From Macrosoma leucophasiata (Eukaryota; Arthropoda; Insecta; Lepidoptera; Hedylidae), in assembly GCA_036365455.1 (NCBI GenBank), contig JAWQUS010000008.1, positions 13,561,501-13,625,500 on the forward strand: a DNA stretch of 64,000 nucleotides. The letters run 5' to 3'. The number at the start of each line of letters is the position of its first letter. Positions within the stretch are counted from its first letter, which is position 1. This document shows positions 11,988-22,029 of this stretch, piece after piece. A model generated the notes under the pieces. The model was not told the DNA's origin and did not search any database. It saw only the letters and a list, made by a program, of their open reading frames with translations. The position numbers were made by a program, and so were the translations under genes.

Positions 11988-12054
11988 ACAGGTTTCGGAC
12001 CCTGGGTGCGCCGCCGGTTAGACTGTAGCATTCTCCATTACGCCATATGTCTGT
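11988..12054 (-). other. tRNA-like sequence with Pol III boxes
   Basis: On the minus strand TGGCGTAATGG fits an A box and GGTCCGAAACC fits a B box. A D-arm (GCGT/ATGC) can form, but no proper anticodon stem can. A run of eight T follows about 50 nt downstream. It is probably the head of a tRNA-derived SINE or a decayed tRNA, and not a working tRNA gene. Confidence 0.35.
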
Positions 12055-12930
12055 TTCTTGAAGCGACGAATATTGGGTATATAAATTATAACATTTCTTT
12101 CGTTTGTATGTGTGCGAATTGCTAGTTCACGTATTCTAGTCGCAGTACAATAACCAATATTTCAAAATTGTAGCTATCAGTAGTCTCAACTAAATCAGAA
12201 ATGTATACAGAAATGATTTTCATGTTCGCAAAACTCACATTTATATCCTCTCTCCCTTTCGCTTTAATTTTGTTGAAATTAATTAAAAACACGCTTTCCG
12301 AGAAACTGCGCCATCTTTTGGGATAAGTTGCATAGCTGATGCGAACGTTTAACCTTAAGGACATTTTTTAATCGTGTGGTTTCACTTACGAGTAGGTACT
12401 TACACCTGCCGTCAAGGGCTATTAAGATGGAAGGAGGCTTCTTTTATTGGATTGAATTTTAAAATCCACGCATTTGAATGAACTTGCTGATGGAAGCTCG
12501 AAAACTACTTATTTTAGAGTACCTACCTACATTTTTTACATTATTTTGATCATTGTGATTCGCATCATGTACCTATATGGACTGATATTATTTTCGTGCC
12601 ACTAATGAACTCTGCAGATGACAGGCCACGGATCGCATCTTAATTTTCGTTATTTTTACATGTTACGTAGGTATGATATTATTTTAAAGAATATACCTAC
12701 ATCACAAATATATTTTTTTATATCGCGATAAATTTCCCAGTTGAGTCGTCATCTGCTCGGTTAATTATGGTGCAATGTAGTGTGGGACTGTTATCAAATG
12801 TCTGCGACAATTTATGCACATTATAATTTTTAATACTAGGTATTTCATTTCCATTCATTATAGGTAACCTAGGATTTGCTCGATGCGAATGTTCTCTTTC
12901 TGTGATCGTAATTTCAGGAAAAGTCAATGC

Positions 12931-13002
12931 GGCCTTGCCATCAAAGTCGGTTTGTCATAGGTCATCATGCAACTATCACAGCCAGCTTTGATGAGCATGG
13001 CC
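12931..13002 (+). ncRNA. mir-2a-1: microRNA precursor mir-2a (first copy)
   Basis: This is the first hairpin of the cluster. The 3' arm at 12974-12996 starts TATCACAGCCAGCTTTGATG, which carries the mir-2 seed ATCACAG. The 5' arm has CCATCAAAGTCGG, whose CATCAAAG pairs with CTTTGATG. GGCC at 12931 closes the base against GGCC at 12999-13002. mir-2 family members repress proapoptotic and neuronal target mRNAs in flies. Targets here are not known. It is probably transcribed together with the next four hairpins. Confidence 0.9.
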
Positions 13003-13068
13003 ACATTCGTAACAACCAGTTGTCAGAATCTCACCATCAATCCATGGGGACTTACCACGTTTCTCGGG

Positions 13069-13135
13069 CCTAGCCAGTCAAAGCGGCGGTGAAATGTCTA
13101 CCGTCTTCATATCACAGCCACTTTGATGTGGTCGG
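13069..13135 (+). ncRNA. mir-13a: microRNA precursor mir-13a
   Basis: The 3' arm at 13110-13131 begins TATCACAGCCACTTTGATG, the mir-13a form (C instead of GC after CCA). The 5' arm GCCAGTCAAAGCGGC pairs with it. The last bases (TGTGG) differ from the fly form, so the 3' end of the mature product is approximate. The family seed ATCACAG is intact. Confidence 0.88.
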
Positions 13136-13188
13136 TTTACGGGGACCACTGCGACGGGATGAGCAACAAAGCTGACGGGAATCCGTGG

Positions 13189-13253
13189 CCCATTCGTAAA
13201 AATGGCTGTGCCGTGTTGTCCATTCATATCACAGCCATTTTTGACGAGTTGGG
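13189..13253 (+). ncRNA. mir-13b: microRNA precursor mir-13b
   Basis: The 3' arm at 13227-13249 begins TATCACAGCCATTTTTGACG, the mir-13b form, with five T where flies have four. The 5' arm CGTAAAAATGGCTGTG is almost fully complementary. CCCA and TGGG close the base. It lies 119 nt after the mir-13a arm. Confidence 0.9.
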
Positions 13254-13308
13254 CTGTGCGATGTTACTGCCGAACGACGAAGAAACAATACTAGAACTGA
13301 AGTGTCTT

Positions 13309-13379
13309 CTGTCGCTCTCAAAGTGGCTGTCATGTGCTTACTCAGTGTCATATCACAGCCAGCTTTGATGAGCGAGAGA
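13309..13379 (+). ncRNA. mir-2a-2: microRNA precursor mir-2a (second copy)
   Basis: The 3' arm at 13351-13373 is identical over its visible length to that of the hairpin at 12931. The 5' arm is different (GCTCTCAAAGTGGCTGTC). TCGCTCTC pairs with the trailing GAGCGAGA. Identical mature arms with divergent star arms are what an old tandem duplication under selection would leave. Confidence 0.9.
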
Positions 13380-13447
13380 GAAGGAACACGACCGTCATTT
13401 GTCTCCAGTTCCTCATCGAAGAAATCATCGTAGGTCGACAGCACACG

Positions 13448-13510
13448 GGGAGTCAGCAATGTGGTTGTGACATGTCGCCTTGCATATCACAGCCAGCTTT
13501 GTTGACTCAT
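13448..13510 (+). ncRNA. mir-2b: microRNA precursor, mir-2b-like
   Basis: The 3' arm at 13485-13507 begins TATCACAGCCAGCTTTGTTG and so differs from mir-2a after the core. The 5' arm GAGTCAGCAATGTGGTTGTG pairs with it through GAGTCA/TGACTC. The exact letter (2b or 2c) is uncertain. The family assignment is firm. Confidence 0.85.
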
Positions 13511-13943
13511 CGGATGCTATAACTCGTCTAGAGGAATAAGAATTGTTATACACATTTTATAAAATGAACACTTTTGAAGAGTAGCCGTTTAATGTTTCAT
13601 ATTATTTATTAGGTATACTTATTTAAGTTCAATGTAAGCGTTTTGTTACAGATTATTGATTGTAGGTGTAGTTACGTATAAAGGTATCTATATATACCTA
13701 TCTATAGCAAAGGAGAGATTATAATCAATAGATAATTTGTGTAGATTAAACAGCCTAAACTTCATCTCAGCTCTTTAACCCGGCTGAGCTGAGCTGAATT
13801 CTTTAACCCGGTTTTAGAATTTGTTCACAATGGATATTGGTTGATATGTTTTATGTTATCACAACCCTTTAGCGTTATATCTAATACTTAAAATATTTTA
13901 CAAGGATTCTATGTTGGACATAGAATTAGTGTTGGATAACTGT

Positions 13944-14033
13944 TCTACTTTTTACCAAAATGTGATGTTGTGTATCAGTTCATATCTCTGTTTGAACTGA
14001 TACACAAATCCACATTTTGGTAATATCGAAAGT
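13944..14033 (+). ncRNA. Candidate novel pre-miRNA hairpin downstream of the mir-2 cluster
   Basis: From 13952 to 14023 the sequence folds into a 72-nt hairpin. It has a 13-bp outer stem (TTACCAAAATGTG/CACATTTTGGTAA), a symmetric 4x4 internal loop, a 14-bp inner stem (TGTGTATCAGTTCA/TGAACTGATACACA) and a loop of about 10 nt. TACTTT outside on the left can pair with AAAGTA on the right and lengthen the lower stem, as in a primary microRNA. No flanking direct repeats were found that would mark it as a MITE. It lies about 440 nt after the last mir-2 hairpin on the same strand. Neither arm matches a microRNA I know. Confidence 0.5.
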
Positions 14034-14355
14034 AAATACTACCTAAGTATTAGTTCATGTTGCAGCCCAATGGGCAATTTTCCGGCGCGATGTCATATAT
14101 AAAAAATATACTTACATTAAGTAAAAATTTTAGACATAGTAAAACGCCGCGTCACTCCGAAGTGCAATTAGAGCTTGAATCATAAATTGCTGTTTATTTT
14201 AATTTTAAAGTTGAAAAAAATAATGTGCCTCGGTAGAAAAATAAGTAGTTACCTACAGTTCTTGTAATACCTACTAAGGCGTTATAATAACGATCACTGA
14301 AGTAGAACAACTTAAACCTCAGGGATGGCAACACATCTGCATTTGGCACCGTACA

Positions 14356-14696
14356 GGAGTTTTGGCGGGAAGAGCTGTGTCGCTGCGTGATATTATTTTC
14401 GAAATTTGTGTATAGTCGCGTTTTCATGTGTAAAAATGGTGGGATTTTTATCATAATTCGATAATGTTCACGAGTGTAAGAAAGTGATATTATGAAGTGA
14501 AAAGTGATTTTTCGTATTGCCTCCAAAACTTCGTAAAAACTTCAGTAAAGTCCCCATCGCTTTACTGGAGCCACCCCATCATCTCATTATATTCCTCATG
14601 GAAGCATTTAATCATCGTCATCTTCCATGTGGATATTCATTAATTTAAAGAAATGTGAAGTTCAATATGTATACGACTGAAAGTCTCTGTATCTAT
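14356..14696 (+). repeat. Dispersed 350-bp repeat (TTTTGGCGGGAA family), copy 2
   Basis: Nearly identical to 9795-10145 over its whole length, with small indels. A SINE-A scrap (CCTCAGGGATGGCAACACATC) lies just before it at about 14315. Confidence 0.6.
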
Positions 14697-14862
14697 ATGA
14701 CAAATTATACAAAAAAAAAAAATGGCACCGTACAACCCGGGCCACCGGCATCAGTCCGCGGTGCTCAATTTCATTTGGCATTCGGTTTTTGTGATGATAT
14801 CTACCTTTAAGCTATTATTCACTTATCAGGTATATACATAGGTATATACATATTATATAATA

Positions 14863-15982
14863 AGTTGGGGAAAAAGTCTTTTCGCATTATAGTATGTATG
14901 AACTTGGAATGAAATCTCTTTGGCTGTAGTATTTGTATCTGGCTGGTTTTGGTATGATTGAAAGTTAAAACTTTAAAGAACATAATTCCAAATTCAAATT
15001 AGGCAAATGTGTGATTTTCATTTGTTTTTCGTACTGTCAAGATGAGTGAATCTAATGAAGAAATTCGATACATTTTAAGTGCAGTGTCTGTGAGAGTAGC
15101 ACAAATTTGGTTTAAGCGTTTTCAATCCGGAAATGTTGATGTCAAAGATGCGTCTCGCTCTGGTCGCCCCATTACGGATTAAATGGATGCCATTTTTGAA
15201 AAAGTGGAGCAAGATCGACATATCAGTAGTTACGACGTAGCTGAAGAACTGAGAATTATTCACAAAACAGTTTTGGCGCATTTGAAAAAAGCTGGGTGGC
15301 TGAAACCATTTCATTTTTGAAGAAGCTGATAACTGGTGATGAAATGTGGATCACGTACGACAAGAACGTGCGAAAAAGGTCGTGGTCAAAGGCCGGTCAG
15401 GCTTCACAGACTGTGGCGAAACCCGGGTTAACTCGCAATAAGGTGATGTTGTGTGTGTGGTGGGATTGGAAGTGCATTATTCATTATGAGCTATTACCAC
15501 CAGGCAGGACTATCGATTCTGAACTCTACTGCGAACGACTGATGAGATTAAAGCAAGAAGGTGAGAGAAAGCGGCCGGAATCGATCAACAGAAGAGGTGT
15601 GGTGTTTCATCATGATAACGCTAGACCTCACACATCTATAGCCACTCAGCAAAAATTAAGAGAGTTTGGCTGGGAGGTGTTAATGCATCCGCCGTATAGT
15701 CCTGACCTTGCACCTTCAGATTTCCACCTGTTTCGGTCTCTTCAGAATTCTTTATGCAATGTTAGGTTAACATCACGAGAGGACTGCCAAATCCACTTGT
15801 CGCGGTATTTTGATGAGAAGTCCCAAATTTTTTATAGCAATGGGATCATGTCCCTACCTACAAGATGGCAAAAGGTTATCGAACAAAATGGTACATACAT
15901 ATTTTAGTTAAATTTAAATAAACTATATTAAAAAAATGTTTTGAATTATCTTAAAAAATGCGAAGAAACTTTTTCCCTAACC
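14863..15982 (+). mobile_element. Mariner transposon (cecropia-type), decayed
   Basis: The ends form inverted repeats (GTTGGGGAAAAAGTCTTTTC against the complement of the right end, GGTTAGGGAAAAAGTTTCTTC). The body carries a mariner transposase pseudogene. The length is near the usual 1.3 kb, minus an internal deletion. Confidence 0.85.
15042..15907 (+). pseudogene. Mariner transposase pseudogene
   Basis: The N-terminal part starts MSESNEEIRY at 15042 and includes VWFKRF-like and RSGRP motifs, the HTH region found in mariner transposases. A stop follows the RSGRPITD segment, and near 15300 about 50 codons between the HTH and catalytic domains are missing, with a frame change. The catalytic part (15296-15907) reads FLKKLITGDEMW, then FHHDNARPHT, then HPPYSPDLAPSDFHLF. 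The three Asp residues of the DD34D triad are therefore present. The wording is closest to the cecropia/SETMAR-type lineage as I remember it. It cannot make an active protein in this state. Confidence 0.85.
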
Positions 15983-15989
15983 ATATATA

Positions 15990-18460
15990 GGTATTCACTT
16001 ATCATCAAAGTGAACTGCTGTTGCTTTCCACCACCAGTATATTTAAAAATCGTAATTTAGAGTGACAATTGCACGTGCGTTGCATTGACGTGCACATATC
16101 AGATTGAGAGTGAGATTGAGAGTCATGCTCACTGCTCAATCTCGATGCTGCTGTCACTGAGACAACAGCGCCCGATTTCTAGCTTAGTGTAATAAGCGGG
16201 CACCTAACTAGGGAGACACATGGCACGATTATTCGTGTAATGAGTCTAATAGATCATCTGGATAGAATAAGCAGCGGTCTTTTTCCATCCGGTTGATATG
16301 TGTAGGTATTTATGAAAAACAATGTACCGATCGGCAGTACTGACTGACTGTTATCAACATTTACCTGAAGCCTATTAATATTAAGTTAGAATGAAAGAGT
16401 GTGTTACCCCTAACAGTCAGAGGATCCTTCCTCTGTCAATCCATTATTGTTATAGGTAGGTATATACTTTTAAGCAAATGATTTTTTTACGTGAAATCCT
16501 CGAACAAACGCAGAAAATTTATTTCAACCGTTTTATGGCAGGGTTGGCTATCTTTACATGCTAGAACTATTTGCAACTTATTGTTTATGTATTTTTTGTG
16601 CAATTTTGATTTTTGTGATTCAATCAAATCATTGTTTTTTAATATTGTTATGTATTTGTTGTACCCAATACCTAATAGGTACGTACACCTGTATATACTA
16701 ATGTAATGTCTTTTCTGTTTTCAGATGAACCACGGGGTTTTCCATAAATATATCGCCTTGAGTCTTCTCAATGACAGTATGCATCTACAAATTAATTGTA
16801 AAACACTTCTCAATTTTTTTACTAAAAAATCTTTATGGGTCAAGTGATAATGATCTTATGCAATTTTACTATTATTAATGATATACAATGTACACATGTA
16901 CCTACAGTCCTTGTATTTTTTTTACATACCAATATTAAGATAAGTACTTATAATCAACCGTGTAAGATGCATGCAGATGGCCATGCGGATAGTCTTCTGG
17001 GGACGTCACCACAGGAGAAGAGCGATATGGAGGTCTACGATGCATGTATGTAGGTAAATTAATAGGCATTGTAAATAGGTAGGCACTACATTTTGTGTAT
17101 GTGCTTAGTTATTAGTATCCTATGAATTTTTAATTCAGTTTTAAATTATAATATATATGATAAATAATTTTATTTTCGACTTAATTTTGAAAATAATTTT
17201 TAATATTTTCACGATTGTTTCTTTTGACACTGTTATTGCTATAGTTTAAAATAATAGACAAGTATTTTTGTATAGTAGGTATCGATTTAGTAGTATAGGT
17301 TGGTTATAGATATAGTAGGTAAAAAGATGTAAGTATTATATTTATGTTATACTTCATTTATTAAAAAAAATCGTTTAAATTTTCCGCCGTGTTGATCGGA
17401 CTGATCGGAGAAGCTGTCTTGGCTACAGATGAACCTACTATATTTTGTTTCTCTTTTCTACTAGGTTATATATTTTGAATAATGTATGTATGTATGTATC
17501 TTCACGCCAGGTCCCTAACGGGGTAGGCAGAGAGTGTAGAGCGCCAGACATCCCGGTTCTGACAAACCTCTCGTGCCTCGTCTACCTTCATCATTCTCTT
17601 CTTATTTTGAATAATCTGTTTATTATATAATGATGAGGTCACCACCTGTGTTCTACACTTTTAATTATTGTGAAAATGTTATATGTCGATACTTATCAAC
17701 ATCATTTTGAGTATAAAGTAGGTATATAGCACAGAAAATATTAAAATTTATTTTAATTCATTATTTTGTTTTCCGTGGTACACACCTAAAACCTTTGAGT
17801 AAATAATTTAATATTTGAATTTCCCTTTTAAATTAATTAGTAGATAGGTATCTTTTATGTGCCTATAGTATAAACAACATTTAGTATCGGTTGCACTAAA
17901 ATATTTGATAAAGTTAAAGTTATTATAAAATTTATCTTTCTTTCTGAAGGAACGAGTTACTCATGTGTCAATATTCTCAATATCAAAGAAAGCTCAATAA
18001 TTTTGCACTATTATTTAGATTTCTGTGGGATTATGTCAAATTACATAATGTTACACATGTCAACCTACCTAAACATTTACGGATATACCTACATTTAAAT
18101 GTATAAATTGCATCAAAATCAGAATAACTTTCTATTGCGACTATACTTAATTTCAATTGCGATTTCAATAAAAATGAAAAAAACCCTTACCGATGTACAG
18201 AAAGGTATTTTTTTAAAGAAAATAATTATTTAAATTAAATGTTGTTTATTAACCGTTAGTTCATAGGTAGGTGGTTTTTACCTACGTGTAAATGGTTTGT
18301 AATAAAAATTATCAATACACAGATTGTTTTATTTATCCTACTATTATTTGATAGCTGTTACTAGAAGGTAGGTTTAGTAGAAGACTATACCTTTAGTAGT
18401 TATTGAGCTATTCTGGATTCGGTAGAATAAGGGCTAAGAAGAGTCGGTCTGACTCAGTGA
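15990..18460. other. No gene seen; AT-rich with repeat scraps
   Basis: Short open frames at 16491-16706, 16835-17053 and 17445-17630 have no recognisable motif. The last overlaps the LINE tail at 17487-17600. The rest is low-complexity AT sequence. Confidence 0.5.
17487..17600 (-). mobile_element. LINE-C 3' tail fragment
   Basis: It is the complement of the tail at 27490-27606 (GTCAGAACCGGGATGTCTGG, then CCCGTTAGGGACC) and ends in the same (ACAT)n run. It is a 5'-truncated insertion. Confidence 0.65.
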
Positions 18461-18462
18461 TA

Positions 18463-18507
18463 CTTGCGACCACGGAATAGATAATTTATCTATTCCGTGC
18501 TTGCGAC
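18463..18507. mobile_element. Miniature palindromic element with 8-bp direct repeats
   Basis: A 29-bp perfect palindrome (14-bp arms CACGGAATAGATAA, one-base centre) occupies 18471-18499. It is flanked by identical CTTGCGAC at 18463-18470 and 18500-18507. Eight-base target duplications are typical of hAT transposons. The element would be an extreme internal-deletion remnant. Confidence 0.55.
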
Positions 18508-18596
18508 GATGTATATGCCAAAGTAAAAGTAACAATCATACCTGGAATTAAAAAATATAACTATCGAATAGTAGGAAGTGTGCATGTATCATCTTC

Positions 18597-18870
18597 CGGT
18601 ATGCGGTCGTCACTCGAGAACTCTTCTGTCCCAAAGGCTATCGGTTTCTCGAGCTATGTTTCCTGCGTTTTGGCACTTTAGTTTCGCTATTCGGTAGGCT
18701 ATGTCGGCTACTTTAGTTCTCATACGAATCGCCGAGCGTAACTCTCCATTGCTCTGAGCGTGGCCTTAAATCTTCTTATGAGGCTCTTAGTGAGCGACCA
18801 CGTTTTAGTTCGGTATGTCTTCACTGGGTAGTAGGTCACATGCAATACGTGGTGGCTCTCTTATATTGTT
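18597..18870 (-). pseudogene. RTE-type LINE reverse transcriptase C-terminal fragment
   Basis: Minus-strand frames read TWSLTKSLIRRFKATLRAME and, after a frameshift, RTKVADIAYRIAKLK, then RRVLE. These are the well-known C-terminal words (TWSLT, RTKVxDIA, AKLKWxWAGHIAR) of RTE-like endonuclease/reverse transcriptases. Several stops interrupt it. It abuts the 5' end of LINE-A on the opposite strand. Confidence 0.65.
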
Positions 18871-18963
18871 TTAAAAAAAGACATTTAACATAAAGAACGC
18901 AGAGATATAGTGAGTCTTTCCGTTGAACGAACTGCAGAAATAGCCTGTGTGGAGCTTTAGCGC

Positions 18964-20118
18964 TTGATTATTGTGTCCGTATACAGACTTCCAAGTGGAT
19001 CTTATGATTTTTTTTTAAAAAATTTAGATGTTGTACTTAACAACCTAACTGCTTCAAAAAAACGTGTCATTATTTGCGGCGATTTTAATATAAATTTATT
19101 AGAGGAAACTCCAACAACTGTGGTGAGGTTCAAATCGTTACTTATGTCATTTAATCTGCATAATTTGTTCTTAGAACCTACTAGAATTACACAGAACTCC
19201 GCAACATGCAAAGACAATATTTTTATCGATTTTGAAAATATTTTTATGTACAGGTTACATAAAAATATTTTGACTGAATTAAGCTCCGACCATTGTGGTC
19301 AGTTAGTTTCCTTCTGTGGTCAATTACATAATGATAAAAATAAACGAGCAATTGTATTTGTTCCTATCAGTGCGAAGCGAATTAAGAAATTCAGAGAAAA
19401 TATTGTCCCAAAACTTGCAAACATGCAATACCATAACGATCCTAACATATTATACAATGACTTTTTTGCCACAATTTTAAAAGAATATAATTTAGTTTTT
19501 ACCAACAAGACAATAAATGTAAGAAGTCATAAGTCGTTCAATGAATGGGCGACGGTTGGAATACATAAGAGTAGACAGAGATTGTATGACCTGTATGGAG
19601 AAAAGTCATATAATCACACAAATTCGTTTAAAAATCATGTTATATTATATTCGAAAATATTCAAGAAAGTGTGTTTTGCAGCCAAGGCACTTCACATTAA
19701 AAATAAAATTAAAAATTCAAATAACAAAATTAAAGCGACTTGGAATGTAATTAATAGTGAAACTGGGAAACAAGCTGAACGCAACTCTGATTTTAAATTA
19801 ATAATTGACAATAAACATGTTACTACTGACGAAGAAGTTGCTTTAGCATTTGAAACATTCTTTGCTAATATTCCAGTTTCTTTAACCGGAGACCTCATTT
19901 CATCACCTACCGTCGCCGAATCATTATTGAAAAAAAATGTACATCAAAGTAAAATTATATTTAATTTTAAGTTAGTTAATACTGCGGATGTTATACATGC
20001 CTTTAAGTCTATTAATATTAAGAACACAACTGATTTATGGGGCTTATGTGTAAAATTTGCATATGAAATAATGGATGTTATTGCACCTTACCTAGCGGCT
20101 ATGTGGTATATTTTCTGA
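18964..20118 (+). pseudogene. LINE-A endonuclease C-terminal part and linker
   Basis: The 384-codon frame opens IIVSVYRLPSG and has CGDFNINLL and, later, LSSDHCGQL. These correspond to the YRPP, GDFN and SDH motifs of the apurinic-like endonuclease of LINEs; the SDH His is a catalytic residue. Homology continues upstream past a TAG stop (SVERTAEIACVEL), so the start Met is not a true start. The N-terminal endonuclease motifs are missing. The frame ends shortly before the reverse transcriptase fingers, which continue in another frame. Confidence 0.75.
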
Positions 20119-20780
20119 TCTAATTAAACATAGTAAAGTTATTCCATTATTTAAATCCGGTAGTACAAGTGACCCCACACACTTTAGACCAATTTCTGTA
20201 CTACCTGTCTTAAGTAAAATTTTTGAAAAGCTCATTTTAATTCAACTACTTGCACATTTTAACCATCATAAACTTTTACATTGTCGACAGTTTGGATTTA
20301 CTAGGGGTCGTTCAACTACCGATGCAGGTGTTGAACTTGTCAAACACATTTTTGAAGCTTGGGAAAAATCACATAATGCGCTAGGGGTATTCTGTGACTA
20401 ATCTAAAGCATTTGTTTGCGTTCAGCATGAAACATTGGTCAGAAAGTTATATCACTACGGCCTTCGAGATACCGCTCTCGAGCTTATGACTTCATATTTA
20501 AACAATAGAAATATGTGTGTTGATGTAAATGGGACAAGATCTCCCGGGACTTCAATGGATATGGGGGTCCCACAGGGCTCTATTTTAGGGCCATTTCTTT
20601 TCTTAGTCTATATTAATGACTTACCCTACATTATCAATGATGGCTAAGAGATGGTATTGTTTGCTGACGATACTTATTTAGTGTTCAAAATTAAAAGACA
20701 GGAGGTAGATTTTGACGGTGTAAACAATACTCTCTCTAATATATATCTATACATTGGTTTAGCGCCAATAACCTTTCGTT
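20110..20780 (+). pseudogene. LINE-A reverse transcriptase, catalytic part
   Basis: The frames read KVIPLFKSG, then FRPISVLPVLSKIFEK, QFGFTRGRSTTDA, DMGVPQGSILGPFLF and LFADDTYLV. FADD at about 20660 holds the two catalytic Asp residues. Stops interrupt at about 20401 (the usual DxSKAFD Asp region reads D*SKAF) and 20645. The 20435-20647 frame is the central palm segment. Confidence 0.75.
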
Positions 20781-21492
20781 GAATAGCAGTAAGACAAAAT
20801 GTATTAAATTTACTACTCCTAACGTAAAAAAGATTGAAACCAATGTTAAGATAAATGAGGAAGTATTGGAGATCGTAGAGTCCACGGTATTTCTGGGCAT
20901 TACCGTGGATGCTAAATTGCAATGGGGTCCCCATATTGCCAAATTAGCTAATAGACTTATCTCGGCAGCGTTTGCTGTGAAAAGGATTAGACTATTAACA
21001 GACGTCGAGACGGCTCGCCTTGTTTATTTTAGTTATTTTCACAGTATAATGTCCTATGGCATTTTGCTATGGGGAAATTCCGCCGACGTCAACACTATTT
21101 TTGTACTGCAAAAGAGAGCTGTCCGGGCTATCTACGGGCTGAGTCCGAGGGTATCTCTTAGAGATAAATTTAAAGAAATAAATATTCTGACTGTAGCTTC
21201 GCAATCCATTTATAAAAATGTATTATATGTCCGTAAAAACATTAATGAGTTTCCTACAATAGGTAACAATCACAGTATAAATACTAGGAACAAATACAAA
21301 TTGTCCGTGCATGCAACGCGGCTGAATAGGGTCAGTAATTCTTTTAGAGGTCAATGTATACGGTTCTTTAATCAAATCCCCAAAAACGATAAAAGTCTAT
21401 CGATCAATAAATTTAAGAAAGTAATGAAAGAACGTTTATATAAATGGAATTACTATAAGACCTGTGATTATCTTAATGATAATACATCTTGA
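20779..21492 (+). pseudogene. LINE-A reverse transcriptase thumb and C-terminal domain
   Basis: The 237-codon frame starts NSSKTKCIKF and has FLGITVDAKLQWGPHI and LQKRAVRAIYG. These are the thumb and C-terminal words usual in Jockey-type elements. It ends in YLNDNTS before the 3' UTR. It is in a different frame from the upstream palm segment. Confidence 0.75.
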
Positions 21493-22029
21493 GATTATAG
21501 CGATCGCTGCCAGGCTATTTCATGATACTGTTATTTCGTGTATTCTGTAATTAGTATTGTTAAAGGTTAAATAATGTGAATACCCTGGCTGTAAATTAAT
21601 TCCATCTTTTATTTTGCCGTATGCATATCCGGAACAGTCATGCACGCTTAAATGTCTTTGCCTTTGGCGGCGTCGTGTGGCGGGTTGCTCACTTCCCTCT
21701 AAAATGGTCGAGGTGGGCAATGGCTGTCACATGCGTCATACTCGTGAACGGGTGCTGTTGGTGGGGACTGGTCTGTTCTGGTTTGCAGGAGCTACATCAC
21801 ATTTAGTAGATAGCAGTTTATTTGCATCTATGCTATGGACGTTCACATTATTTGATTTTTCACGATAATTTGTACTAGATTTAAGCTCTAATTTAAAAGA
21901 GCTCTTACTGAGTTTGTTGGGTAGCGGAGTTCTTCTCAGTAGTGACTGCACTTGGAACTCTGCTAAGTGAATAACTTGATCTTGACGAATAAGTTTTTCT
22001 TTTTCTTCATTTATCATCATTGAAGGAAT

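Larger units (their letters stand above)
18871..22000 (+). mobile_element. LINE-A, Jockey-like non-LTR retrotransposon, 5' truncated
   Basis: In order it carries the C-terminal part of an apurinic-type endonuclease, a linker, a reverse transcriptase and a 3' UTR. The 3'-terminal block (GAGTTCTTCTCAGTA...AAGTGAATAAC, about 21866-22000) is shared with the minus-strand copy at 7325-7820, and this fixes the 3' end. About 340 bp of the 3' UTR (21525-21865) is absent from the other copy. Stops and frameshifts make it inactive. The clade call is from memory. Confidence 0.8.

Noticed and set aside
21614..21868. Plus frames in the LINE-A 3' region as a separate gene
   Set aside because: They lie in the 3' UTR segment of LINE-A that is missing from the sister copy, and no motif is present.
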